Below are positions 1 through 7,186 of a stretch of 17,267 nt of DNA, piece after piece. Position numbers and translations under genes: made by a program. The stretch spans positions 1 through 17,267 of the forward strand of contig QMMS01000064.1 of NCBI GenBank assembly GCA_003647375.1. Direction: 5' to 3'. The notes beneath the pieces were generated by a model, which was not told the origin of the DNA, searched no databases, and worked only from the letters and a program-made list of their open reading frames with translations. The DNA is from Deltaproteobacteria bacterium. Lineage in GTDB: Bacteria > Desulfobacterota > Desulfobacteria > Desulfobacterales > B30-G6. Within the stretch, counting starts at the first letter, position 1, and the number at the start of each line of letters is the position of its first letter.

Positions 1-63
1 CTGGGAAAGCTGACACCCACGGGGGATCGCGGAGACCTGTTTTTGAAAGTGAAGATTAAATAA
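1..63 (+). CDS. 3' end of a probable DnaJ-like (C-terminal domain) protein, partial
   Basis: Frame 1 is open from the left edge and stops at TAA 61-63, giving about 20 residues. The tail contains a Gly-Asp-Leu followed by alternating hydrophobic and basic residues (GDLFLKVKIK). It resembles the end of the C-terminal substrate-binding domain of DnaJ/CbpA-type co-chaperones, where a G-x-P...GDLYV-x-V strand is typical. The protein stops right after that strand, so it would lack the extra C-terminal tail of full DnaJ. The assignment rests on very few residues and the N-terminal J-domain lies outside the window. The gene converges on the GGDEF gene across a palindromic spacer. Confidence 0.45.
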   Translation: MGKLTPTGDRGDLFLKVKIK

Positions 64-69
64 ACTGCA

Positions 70-179
70 GGCTATTAGGCTGTAGACTATACTTATCAGG
101 TTGTTTAGACTGTAGGCTGTTAGCCTAAGCTAACAGTCTAACAGCCTACAGCCTAAAAACCTAAAATAGCCTAACCAGC
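70..179. repeat. Palindromic repeat cluster in convergent spacer
   Basis: This spacer separates two convergent genes and is built of repeated words such as TAGGCTGTAG and CTAACAGCCTA. The main inverted pair is 104-123 against 138-157 (20 nt each, one mismatch). An alternative pair, CTGTTAG (117-123) with CTAACAG (130-136), could fold as a short hairpin with a six-base loop. It may act as a bidirectional terminator, but no clean T-tract is present. Related words recur in the spacers at 5302-5550 and 12504-12878. Confidence 0.7.
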
Positions 180-1145
180 CTATTCCTGGGCGAGAAGAGA
201 CGAGACCTGGTCCCGACCACCTTCCTTTGAACCATACAATGCCTTGTCGGCCCTTTGGATAAATTCCGTCAACTCTTCCGACGGGCTGTATGCGGTCATA
301 CCGACACTGATGGTAATGAATGTGTTCTTTCCGGACTCAGGGGTAAAGACAATTTCTTTGATCGCTTTTCGAATTCTTTGAGCAACGGTGAGAGCTTCTT
401 CGCTATCGGTCTCGGGGAGGATAACGGTGAATTCCTCACCCCCATACCGGTAAGCCGAGTCCATTTTCCGGAGCAGGAGTTTGATTACCTGCCCGAGTCG
501 CATCAGGACCTTGTCCCCCTCGAGATGGCCATAACGGTCGTTGTAGTCCTTGAAATGATCGATATCCAAAATCAGCATGGTAAGCGAGTGGTTGTAACGC
601 GTGGACCTGTCGACTTCGCTCTTGAGCTGATTGTAGAAATGTCTTGAATTGTATAGATTGGTGAGAGCGTCCGTAATGGACAGCTTTTTCAGCTTCTCGA
701 GCATCTGCAAACGTTCGTTTGTAAGCTTTCGTTCTTTCAACACCCTTTTTAATCTGAGGAGCAACTCTTCGAATCGGATGGGTTTGAATACCAGGTCACT
801 GGCTCCTTTGCTGATGGCCTCTTCATACGAATAGTCGCCGGAATATCCCGTCAGCACGATGACATCGATATTGTAATCTTTCTTAATCACGTCCGTCAGT
901 TCAAGGCCATCCATCCCCGGAAGAATGATATCCGTAATAACGACATCGACATGACGTTCCTCAAGAACCACCAAGGCCTCTTCTGCGCTGACCGCCGTAT
1001 AGGTTTTGAACCCGGACACCGTCACGAATTCCTGCATGGACAGGCGAATGCCTTCTTCGTCATCGACTATCAGTATGGTCGCTTCCACTATATACTGATT
1101 CCTTTTGTTTCTGTCGAACCGGGCAATGGAGCTCCTGGTTGACAT
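180..1145 (-). CDS. Response regulator with GGDEF output domain (diguanylate cyclase)
   Basis: A 321-residue protein: an N-terminal receiver domain (about 22-137), a short helical linker, and a GGDEF domain (about 155-315). The receiver has the acidic pair D28/D29, phospho-acceptor D72, T99 and K121. The GGDEF domain starts with the usual DALTNLYN motif and carries an intact GGEEF signature at 235-239. It also has an RxxD inhibitory site (R226-D229) five residues before the signature. It is therefore expected to make c-di-GMP from two GTP under phosphorylation control, with product feedback. No cognate histidine kinase is in the window. Start: the ATG at 1145 has no clear Shine-Dalgarno. A GTG at 1088, preceded by AAAGGA about 11 bases upstream, would begin two residues before the first receiver strand and is a serious alternative (302 aa). 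Confidence 0.93.
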   Translation of the reverse strand: MSTRSSIARFDRNKRNQYIVEATILIVDDEEGIRLSMQEFVTVSGFKTYTAVSAEEALVVLEERHVDVVITDIILPGMDGLELTDVIKKDYNIDVIVLTGYSGDYSYEEAISKGASDLVFKPIRFEELLLRLKRVLKERKLTNERLQMLEKLKKLSITDALTNLYNSRHFYNQLKSEVDRSTRYNHSLTMLILDIDHFKDYNDRYGHLEGDKVLMRLGQVIKLLLRKMDSAYRYGGEEFTVILPETDSEEALTVAQRIRKAIKEIVFTPESGKNTFITISVGMTAYSPSEELTEFIQRADKALYGSKEGGRDQVSSLLAQE

Positions 1146-1218
1146 GGGTACTATAAAATTGCTAAGTAATCTGTTTCTGGATGATCATCTCAAAAATAGT
1201 ATGATATCCAGATTAAAA

Positions 1219-1247
1219 TTGACTGTCAACCGACAATAAAATCTTAT
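1219..1247 (+). promoter_or_regulatory. Candidate sigma70-type promoter for lepA
   Basis: TTGACT (1219-1224) and TCTTAT (1242-1247) are separated by 17 bases, matching the -35/-10 consensus at 5/6 and 4/6 positions. Transcription would start near 1254, only about ten bases before the lepA ATG at 1265. That fits the absence of a Shine-Dalgarno there. Prediction from sequence only. Confidence 0.45.
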
Positions 1248-1264
1248 CACAATTTTATTTTGAC

Positions 1265-3061
1265 ATGAAAAATATTAGAAACTTCAGCATTATTGCCCAT
1301 ATCGACCATGGAAAATCCACGCTGTCCGACCGATTTATTCAATTTACGGATATGGTTTCGGACCGGGACTTCAAGGATCAAATCCTGGATACCATGGATA
1401 TCGAAAGAGAGCGGGGAATTACCATCAAAAGCCAGACTGTATGTCTGCCTTACACCGCCAAGGATGGCATGACCTATCATCTCAATCTGATCGACACACC
1501 CGGTCACGTAGATTTCACATATGAAGTCTCCAGGGCGTTGGCGTCCTGCGAGGGTGCGTTGCTGCTGATTGATGCAAGTCAGGGCGTCGAGGCCCAAACC
1601 CTGGCGAATTTATATCTTGCCATGGAACACAATCTGGATATTATACCCGTCATCAATAAAATAGACTTACCGTCTGCCGATGTTGGCAGGATCATGGTTC
1701 AGATAGAAGAAGACCTCGGTCTTGACCCCGATACCGCCATTCAGACTTCGGCAAAAGAAGGCATCGGCATCGAATCGTTACTTGAGTGTATCGTCCAGAA
1801 ACTGCCGCATCCCATCGGGGATGCCGACGCTCCCTTAAAAGGTCTCATATTTGACTCTCACTATGATCCATTCAGGGGAACCATCGTTCATTTTCGTATT
1901 TTCCAGGGAACCATCAGATCGGGAGACCGTATCAAGTTCATGTCCAACAATGCTGTCTACAAAGTCGAGGAGGTCGGGTTTTTCCAAATCGTTCGGGTAC
2001 CCCGGAAAAAACTGACCGCCGGTCAGGTGGGGTATCTGATTGCCGGCATCAAAACAGTCAGTGACACCCGCTGCGGGGATACCATTACCCTCAATAATCG
2101 TCCCTGCGATACAGTCCAGCCCGGATTTAAAGAAGCCAAACCGGTTGTCTTTTCATCCATCTATCCGGTGGCGTCGGATGGATATGGAGACCTGGCCATG
2201 GCACTCGAAAAACTGAAGCTGAATGACGCGGCCCTGATCTACGAAAAAGATTCATCCGTGGCGCTTGGTTTCGGATTCCGGTGCGGTTTCCTGGGGTTGC
2301 TTCACCTGGAGGTTGTCCAGGAGCGACTGGAACGGGAATATGACCTGTCCCTGATTTTAACGGCGCCGTCTGTTCGATATATCATTATCCTGAGCGACGG
2401 AACCGAACTTGTCATCGACAACCCGGCCCTGTACCCGGACCCCACCACCATCGAGAAAACCAAGGAGCCGTTTATCCGCGCATCCATCATGGTGCCGGAC
2501 AGGTATATGGGCGCCGTAATGAAGCTCTGTCTCGACCGCCGGGGCATCAACAAAAATTACCAATACCTGACAAACAATCGCCTGGAAATGATATTCGAAC
2601 TTCCCCTGTCGGAAGTGATATATGATTTTTATGACAAACTGAAAACCATAACCCAGGGGTATGGCTCCTTTGATTATGAAATCATCGATTACCGTGAGAC
2701 CAGCATGGTCAAGCTGGACATCCTCATCAACGGCGAACGGGTGGATGCCCTGTCGCAACTGGTTCACAGGGAACGGGCCGAAGAGCGCGGCCGGCATGCC
2801 TGTACCCAGCTTCGGGAGGAAATTCCGAGACAGATGTTTAAAATCGCGATTCAAGGTGCCATTGGTGGAAAAATCATTGCCCGCAAGACCGTCTCGCCCT
2901 TTCGTAAAGACGTGACTGCCAAGTGCTATGGCGGGGATATTACCCGGAAGCGGAAGCTTCTGGAAAAACAGAGAAAGGGCAAAAAACGGATGAAAATGGT
3001 CGGGAAGGTCATGATCCCGCAGTCTGCATTTTTATCGGTTCTCAAAACGGATAGCGATTAA
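1265..3061 (+). CDS. lepA: Elongation factor 4 (LepA), ribosome-associated GTPase
   Basis: A 598-residue translational GTPase of the usual LepA length. The G motifs are complete: AHIDHGKST (11-19, P-loop), RERGITIK (48-55, switch I), DTPGH (77-81), NKID (131-134) and a TSAKEG G5 motif. EF-G-like domains follow, and then the LepA-specific C-terminal domain ending in the basic GKKRMK segment and the IPQSAFLSVLK tail. The family acts on the ribosome and affects initiation or translocation under stress. Start: the ATG at 1265 gives the canonical N-terminus (MKNIRNFSIIAHIDHGKS), but the bases before it (CACAATTTTATTTTGAC) contain no Shine-Dalgarno. It is divergent from the GGDEF gene and probably monocistronic. 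No hairpin terminator with a T-tract was recognised after it. Confidence 0.98.
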   Translation: MKNIRNFSIIAHIDHGKSTLSDRFIQFTDMVSDRDFKDQILDTMDIERERGITIKSQTVCLPYTAKDGMTYHLNLIDTPGHVDFTYEVSRALASCEGALLLIDASQGVEAQTLANLYLAMEHNLDIIPVINKIDLPSADVGRIMVQIEEDLGLDPDTAIQTSAKEGIGIESLLECIVQKLPHPIGDADAPLKGLIFDSHYDPFRGTIVHFRIFQGTIRSGDRIKFMSNNAVYKVEEVGFFQIVRVPRKKLTAGQVGYLIAGIKTVSDTRCGDTITLNNRPCDTVQPGFKEAKPVVFSSIYPVASDGYGDLAMALEKLKLNDAALIYEKDSSVALGFGFRCGFLGLLHLEVVQERLEREYDLSLILTAPSVRYIIILSDGTELVIDNPALYPDPTTIEKTKEPFIRASIMVPDRYMGAVMKLCLDRRGINKNYQYLTNNRLEMIFELPLSEVIYDFYDKLKTITQGYGSFDYEIIDYRETSMVKLDILINGERVDALSQLVHRERAEERGRHACTQLREEIPRQMFKIAIQGAIGGKIIARKTVSPFRKDVTAKCYGGDITRKRKLLEKQRKGKKRMKMVGKVMIPQSAFLSVLKTDSD

Positions 3062-3170
3062 AAACGGTTTTAGGTGTTAGGTTTTACGTTTTAGGTAAGC
3101 TCCGAGCTATATGCTGTCATTAAAGAACGGTTTTACGTTTTACGTTTTAGGTAAGCCGTGAACAACAATG
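3062..3170. repeat. Short direct repeats between lepA and the hairpin array
   Basis: A 20-base word beginning GTTTTACG and ending GGTAAGC occurs at 3081-3100 and again, identically, at 3137-3156 (offset 56). Partial copies based on ACGGTTTTA and ACGTTTTAGG fill much of the rest. No gene is supported here. It lies immediately upstream of the mini-hairpin array and forms the first part of the 423-base spacer before leuC. Confidence 0.7.
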
Positions 3171-3472
3171 AATTACGGCCGCAGGCCTAATGACGCTCAC
3201 AGAGCAAATGACATCCGAAGGATTAATTACAGCCGTAGGCTTAATATCGGCCGCAGGCCTAATGACGCTCACAGAGCAAATGACAGCCGAAGGCTTAATG
3301 ACGGCCGAAGGCCTAATATCGCGCGAAGCGCAAATGACACCCGAAGGGTTAATTACACCACAGGTAAATTTCGGCCGAAGGCCTAATATCGCGCGCAGCG
3401 CTAATTACAGCCGCAGGCTCAATGACGGCCGAAGGCCTAATTTCGCACGAAGTGCAAATGACGCCGAAGGCA
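3171..3472 (+). repeat. Tandem array of 17 mini-hairpin units (about 18 bp each) upstream of leuC
   Basis: Seventeen contiguous units start at 3171, 3189, 3207, 3225, 3243, 3261, 3279, 3297, 3315, 3333, 3351, 3367, 3385, 3403, 3421, 3439 and 3457. Each is AAT + two variable bases + C, then a stem, a 3-base loop, the complementary stem and one base. Fifteen units are 18 bp with 4-bp stems. Two (3351, 3457) are 16 bp and have lost one base from each side of the stem, so pairing is kept. Stem left arms are GGCC (5), AGCC (3), GCTC (2), GCGC (2) and single ATCC, ACCC, GCAC, ACC and GCC; every stem pairs perfectly. Loops are GAA (9), GCA (4), ACA (3) and GTA (1), always closed by C-G. The last unit ends four bases before the leuC GGAGG. 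Units 1-2 recur as units 5-6, an internal duplication at offset 72. Function unknown. Confidence 0.93.
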
Positions 3473-3484
3473 AATGGAGGCTAT

Positions 3485-4777
3485 ATGGGCAAAACCATTG
3501 CCGAAAAAATTTTTGATTCACATCTGATCGACAACCCCTATGGCGATATCCACATCATCCGCCTCGATGCCGTCTTTTGCCATGAGATTACGACACCGAT
3601 GGCCATCAACGACCTGGTCCAAAGAGGCAAAGACAAGGTCTTTGATCCGGACAAAATCAAGGTGGTGATCGATCATGTTTCCCCGGCCAAAGATTCAAAA
3701 ACAGCCCTGCAGGGAAAAATTCTCAGGGACTGGGCACGTCGTCACCACATACCCGATTTTTTTGATATCGGTCGCAACGGCGTCTGCCATGCGCTGTTTC
3801 CGGAAAAAGGCTTTGTTCGTCCTGGATTCACCATCACCATGGGAGATTCCCATACTTGCACTCATGGCGCGTTTGGCGCATTCTCGCCCGGTGTTGGAAC
3901 AACGGATACGGAAGTCGCTATCCTTAAGGGGATCTGTGCATTTCATTATCCCAAAACCATCAAAATCGAATTAACCGGCAAACTGAAAGCCGGCGTCTTT
4001 GCCAAAGATGTAATTCTACATATCATCGGGCAGATCGGCGTCAATGGCGCTACGGATAAGGTTATCGAGTTTGCCGGACCCGTTGTGGACGAAATGGATA
4101 TGGCCGCCAGAATGACCCTGTGCAACATGGCTGTCGAAGCGGGTGGCACCAGTGGCATCTGTTATCCGGACATGCATACCGTGGACTATCTCTGGCCCCA
4201 TATCCGTACGGAATACACCTCCAGGCAAGCAGCACTCAAGGCATTTCAGCCGCTTACATCGGATCCGGATGCTGATTATGAGGCCATCATCACCATCGAT
4301 GTCGGTGATTTGGCACCCATGGTAACCCATGGATACCAGCCGGACTGTGTCAAGCCGGTTGAAGAAATGCAGGGCACCGTCATAGATCAGGTCTATATCG
4401 GGTCCTGTACCAATGGACGCATGGAAGATCTTCAGGCCGCGGTACGCGCGTTGGGCGATAACAAGATCAGCGACCGGGTTCGCGCCATCGTTTCCCCTGC
4501 GACCCCGGAAGTTTATCAAAAAGCGCTGGACCAGGGACTCATCAAGATATTTATGGACGCCGGGTTTTGTGTCACCAACCCTACCTGTGGGGCCTGTCTG
4601 GGTATGAGCAACGGTGTGCTGGCGGAAGGGGAGGTCTGTGCTTCCACCACGAATCGAAACTTTAACGGCAGAATGGGTAAAGGCGGTCAGATCCACCTGA
4701 TGAGCCCTGCCACCGCCGCTGCTACGGCAGTTGCCGGTCACATCACCAATTCAACACTCTACAGGAAAAACACATAA
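3485..4777 (+). CDS. leuC: 3-isopropylmalate dehydratase / homoaconitase-type large subunit
   Basis: A 430-residue aconitase-superfamily large subunit of the short archaeal/HacA type. The [4Fe-4S] ligands are present: C308 in GSCTNGR, and C368 and C371 in NPTCGACLG. Other family signatures are MGDSHTCTHG (119-128) and GVGTTDTE. With LeuD it would isomerise a 2-hydroxyacid by dehydration and rehydration, classically 2- to 3-isopropylmalate in leucine synthesis. Start: ATG 3485 is chosen because GGAGG lies at 3476-3480 and the protein then opens MGKTIAEKIF, as expected for the family. An in-frame upstream ATG at 3422 lies inside the hairpin array and has no ribosome site. The stop overlaps the leuD start by one base. 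No leuA or leuB is nearby, so the substrate is not settled by context. Confidence 0.93.
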   Translation: MGKTIAEKIFDSHLIDNPYGDIHIIRLDAVFCHEITTPMAINDLVQRGKDKVFDPDKIKVVIDHVSPAKDSKTALQGKILRDWARRHHIPDFFDIGRNGVCHALFPEKGFVRPGFTITMGDSHTCTHGAFGAFSPGVGTTDTEVAILKGICAFHYPKTIKIELTGKLKAGVFAKDVILHIIGQIGVNGATDKVIEFAGPVVDEMDMAARMTLCNMAVEAGGTSGICYPDMHTVDYLWPHIRTEYTSRQAALKAFQPLTSDPDADYEAIITIDVGDLAPMVTHGYQPDCVKPVEEMQGTVIDQVYIGSCTNGRMEDLQAAVRALGDNKISDRVRAIVSPATPEVYQKALDQGLIKIFMDAGFCVTNPTCGACLGMSNGVLAEGEVCASTTNRNFNGRMGKGGQIHLMSPATAAATAVAGHITNSTLYRKNT

Positions 4778-5301
4778 TGAAATCTTTTAATGGGAAAGTT
4801 CTTTTTCTGGATCGATCAGATATCAACACGGATGAAATCATCCCGGCAAAATATCTAACGGAAATTTCCAAGGATGCTCTCAAACCCCACCTGCTGGAAG
4901 ACTTGAGCCTTGAAGAATTCAATCCCCAAACAGATATCACAGGCAAAAACATAATCGTCTCCCGATCCAATTTTGGCTGCGGGTCCTCCAGAGAACATGC
5001 GCCCTGGGCGCTGGAAGTCAACGGCATTCATCTGGTCATTGCCGAAAGTTTTGCCCGGATATTCCGGCAAAACACGTACAACAACGGCATGATGGCCGTG
5101 GCGCTTCCTGTAGAAACCATCGACAGGCTCTTTTCTGATTTTTCAGATTTGCAAACCACCCTCGAAACCGATCTCGATGAGCAGATTTTTATTTTCAGAA
5201 CTGCCGACCGTGAAGAACATGTGCCCTTCAACCTGGCCGGGTTTGACCGCGAGTTGGTAAAGGCAGGTGGTTGGGTGGAATATGCGGATAGAAATTATTA
5301 A
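4777..5301 (+). CDS. leuD: 3-isopropylmalate dehydratase / homoaconitase-type small subunit
   Basis: A 174-residue swivel-domain subunit that completes the active site of the LeuC partner. It has the N-terminal DRSDINTDEIIPAKYL motif, the GCGSSREHAPWAL segment (67-79) and SFARIFRQNTYNNG (91-104). The ATG at 4777 shares its A with the leuC TAA, so translation is probably coupled; AGGA at 4762-4765 could help. The loop after IPAKYL reads YLTE (26-29). This loop influences substrate choice in the archaeal-type enzymes. As I recall, YLRT is typical of homoaconitase and YLVY of isopropylmalate isomerase; the form here matches neither. The generic LeuD name is the best available, with substrate open. 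Confidence 0.92.
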   Translation: MKSFNGKVLFLDRSDINTDEIIPAKYLTEISKDALKPHLLEDLSLEEFNPQTDITGKNIIVSRSNFGCGSSREHAPWALEVNGIHLVIAESFARIFRQNTYNNGMMAVALPVETIDRLFSDFSDLQTTLETDLDEQIFIFRTADREEHVPFNLAGFDRELVKAGGWVEYADRNY

Positions 5302-5550
5302 AAAAGGGTCCGAGGTTTCCAGGGTCCAAGGGTTTGAGGGTAGCTGACTGCTACCTGCAATAAGCAGCTTATAGCTAACAGCTGAAAGCAACTCAATAAA
5401 CGCAATGAACCCAACAAACCATTAATAGCCATTTAGGAATTTAAACATAGACTGTTAGCTGCCTTTCGCTGACCGCTTTCAGCCACCCTCGAACCCTTGT
5501 ATCCCCCTTGACCCCTGGTCCCTGGTCTTTCCCCTTCGATCCTCCAACCC
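5302..5550. repeat. Nested palindromic spacer between convergent leuD and trmJ
   Basis: Three inverted pairs share a centre near 5413-5418: 5319-5326 with the CCCTGG-containing stretch 5510-5518, 5328-5346 with 5480-5498 (17 of 19 positions match), and AGCTAACAG 5373-5381 with CTGTTAGCT 5452-5460. A further pair, GCTGAAAGC 5381-5389 with GCTTTCAGC 5475-5483, is slightly off-centre and competes with the others. The right side is rich in CCCTTGACCCCTGG-like words. No gene is supported. It could form a bidirectional transcription end or a repeat-element remnant. Confidence 0.7.
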
Positions 5551-6330
5551 TTAATCCCTTGGATCCTCACCCCTCAGCTCTTGGTTTTTTTGTCCATCCG
5601 CAAAACGCTTCTCAGCATACCAGTTTACCTGACGGATAATACCCCGAATCATACTGACTTCCCCGGCCCGCAGCTGCAAGCGGGTAAAAAATCGGCGCAG
5701 GCTGTTTATGAAGTGATCCGGATTATCAGCATTGATATAGCTGATCCGAACCAGGATCTCCTTGAGCTGCTCATACATGCCGTCGAGCTCGTGCCGGTTG
5801 GCAAGCCTGGGAGTAAAAGCGACCGGCTGGTCCAGGCGCGACGTAAACAGTGCATAGGATACGACCATGACGGCCTGGGCCAGGTTCAAGGATGAAAAAT
5901 CAGCCGTGGGAATATTCACCAGCACGTGGCAGAGACGCGTATCTTCATTAGAAAGTCCCTTGTCCTCCGGTCCAAAGAGAATCGCCACGCGATTTTCCCG
6001 GGAGATGGGTATCAACTGACCGGCCAGTCTTTCAGGTGTCTGGATAACCTGCCGATGCTTGCCAAGACGGGCGGTAGTGCCGACCACATACTGACAGGAT
6101 GCCAGCGCCTCCTTGAGATCATCATATGTTCGACAACGTTCGATGACATCCGCCGCAACATGGGTGGCCAGTTTAAAGGCCCGGGAAAGATCGAAATTCT
6201 CCGGGTCCACCACCGAAAGATGGCGCAACCCCATATTTCGCATGGCCCTGGCCACCGATCCGATATTTTCGGGATACCGGGGCTGCATAAGTACGATATG
6301 GATGTTATCAAGATTGATTGTCTGTATCAT
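5551..6330 (-). CDS. trmJ: tRNA/rRNA 2'-O-methyltransferase of the TrmJ (SpoU/TrmH) family
   Basis: A 259-residue SPOUT-class RNA methyltransferase. The three SpoU motifs are clear: NIGSVARAMRN (22-32), LFGPEDKGLS (118-127) and SSLNLAQAV (146-154), which form the knotted S-adenosylmethionine site. The arrangement, with the methyltransferase at the N-terminus and a helical C-terminal extension of about 90 residues, matches TrmJ. TrmJ methylates the ribose of position 32 in the tRNA anticodon loop. The exact target cannot be read from sequence. The ATG at 6330 has only a weak upstream purine run. It lies downstream of ndk on the same strand, separated by a 150-base spacer with an inverted repeat, so co-transcription is uncertain. 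Confidence 0.9.
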   Translation of the reverse strand: MIQTINLDNIHIVLMQPRYPENIGSVARAMRNMGLRHLSVVDPENFDLSRAFKLATHVAADVIERCRTYDDLKEALASCQYVVGTTARLGKHRQVIQTPERLAGQLIPISRENRVAILFGPEDKGLSNEDTRLCHVLVNIPTADFSSLNLAQAVMVVSYALFTSRLDQPVAFTPRLANRHELDGMYEQLKEILVRISYINADNPDHFINSLRRFFTRLQLRAGEVSMIRGIIRQVNWYAEKRFADGQKNQELRGEDPRD

Positions 6331-6374
6331 TTCTTAGTAATGAATGAAATGCGTCTTTTGTATACAGAAATTTA

Positions 6375-6450
6375 ATCACGAAAACACGAAACAGGAAAAA
6401 CACGAGATTTTATGCTCTTTCGTGGTTTCGTTTTTTCGTGTTTTCGTGAT
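6375..6450. repeat. Inverted repeat of CACGAAAA words between ndk and trmJ
   Basis: A 17-base arm at 6375-6391 (ATCACGAAAACACGAAA) is perfectly complementary to 6434-6450. The inner part continues the same CACGAAA/TTTCGTG theme less perfectly. It lies between two minus-strand genes and lacks a T-tract directly after the stem on either strand. It looks like a dispersed intergenic repeat rather than a classical terminator. Confidence 0.75.
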
Positions 6451-6480
6451 GAAAAAGGCTCTTAACCTAATACACCAAAC

Positions 6481-6897
6481 TCAGGTCACAATCTCGAAGC
6501 TATTGAAAAAATAGTTGATTTCAACCTCAGCTGTTTCGGGAGCATCTGACCCATGCACGACATTTTTCTCGATATCAGTGGCAAAATCTCTTCGGATAGT
6601 CCCCTCTTTCGCATCCTTATAATTGGTGGCACCCATGAGAGCTCGATAGCGTTTGATGACATCTTCACCTTCCAGCACCATGACAACGGCCGGACCGGAG
6701 GACATGAAACCGCACAGGTCGGTAAAAAACGGCTTTTCCCTGTGAACAGCATAAAATCCTTCAGCCTGGGACCGGGTCATATGCAACATCTTCATCGCTT
6801 TGATTTGAATCTCGTTACTTTCGAGTCGTTTAATCACTTCACCCATCAACCCGCGGCCGACGGCATCCGGTTTAATAATTGACAATGTTCTTTCCAT
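6481..6897 (-). CDS. ndk: Nucleoside diphosphate kinase
   Basis: A 138-residue protein of normal NDK length. It transfers the gamma phosphate between nucleoside triphosphates and diphosphates through a phosphohistidine, here H115 in [12 protein letters not shown] (112-123). The N-terminal [12 protein letters not shown] and the F/Y-x-x-H-REKPFF region are standard. The ATG at 6897 follows AAGGAAG about eight bases upstream on the minus strand, a good ribosome site. No oddities seen. Confidence 0.98.
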   Translation of the reverse strand: MERTLSIIKPDAVGRGLMGEVIKRLESNEIQIKAMKMLHMTRSQAEGFYAVHREKPFFTDLCGFMSSGPAVVMVLEGEDVIKRYRALMGATNYKDAKEGTIRRDFATDIEKNVVHGSDAPETAEVEINYFFNSFEIVT

Positions 6898-7186
6898 TCT
6901 GTGCTTCCTTTCTGCTTGGTTGCTGCTTCAATTTTCATTTAAGATTCAGGTCCTATAACCCATAGGCGGGTTCGTGGCAATATATTTCGTTACGTCTTTA
7001 TATTTGACATTGCCGGCCTGTGTATTAGTCTCTTGGTTTTGAATTGAAGAATTTCACAGCCGTGACAAACCGGGATCTTCGACAAGCTCAGTCGCGTTTC
7101 CACGAGGAATACACTTGCTGTTGCGGTTCACTTTGCCCGTGCAATGCATTATAAAAACCCTCAAGAACAGATAAAGGAAAATCACT
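6898..7186. other. Divergent spacer between ndk and the kinase-like gene
   Basis: This 289-base spacer holds no supported gene. It contains an AACCC...GGGTT hairpin near 6957-6972, a TTGACA at 7004-7009 without a convincing -10 at proper spacing, and a TTCGACAAGCTCAG word near 7077-7090 of the kind often dispersed in intergenic DNA. The promoters for both flanking genes should lie here but cannot be placed with confidence. Confidence 0.5.

Noticed and set aside
3171..3472. CRISPR array
   Set aside because: Units are contiguous, with no unique spacers, only 16-18 bp long, and no cas genes are nearby.
3422..3484. Extended leuC N-terminus from ATG 3422
   Set aside because: These 21 codons are hairpin-array sequence. 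ATG 3485 has GGAGG and the family N-terminus.
3168..3516. Two long open frames across the hairpin array, encoding hexapeptide repeats (NDGRRP-like and MTAEGL-like)
   Set aside because: The 18-bp period is a multiple of three, so frames stay open without selection. There is no ribosome site at 3168 or 3190, the frame meaning changes at the 16-bp units, and the second frame runs into leuC out of frame. Conservation is in stem pairing, not in residues.
4016..4741. 241-residue minus-strand frame opposite leuC
   Set aside because: It is a shadow of the leuC coding strand; the plus strand carries all aconitase-family motifs.
6957..6979. Possible tRNA because of a GGGTTCG stretch
   Set aside because: Only one short arm forms; no cloverleaf or acceptor stem is visible around it.
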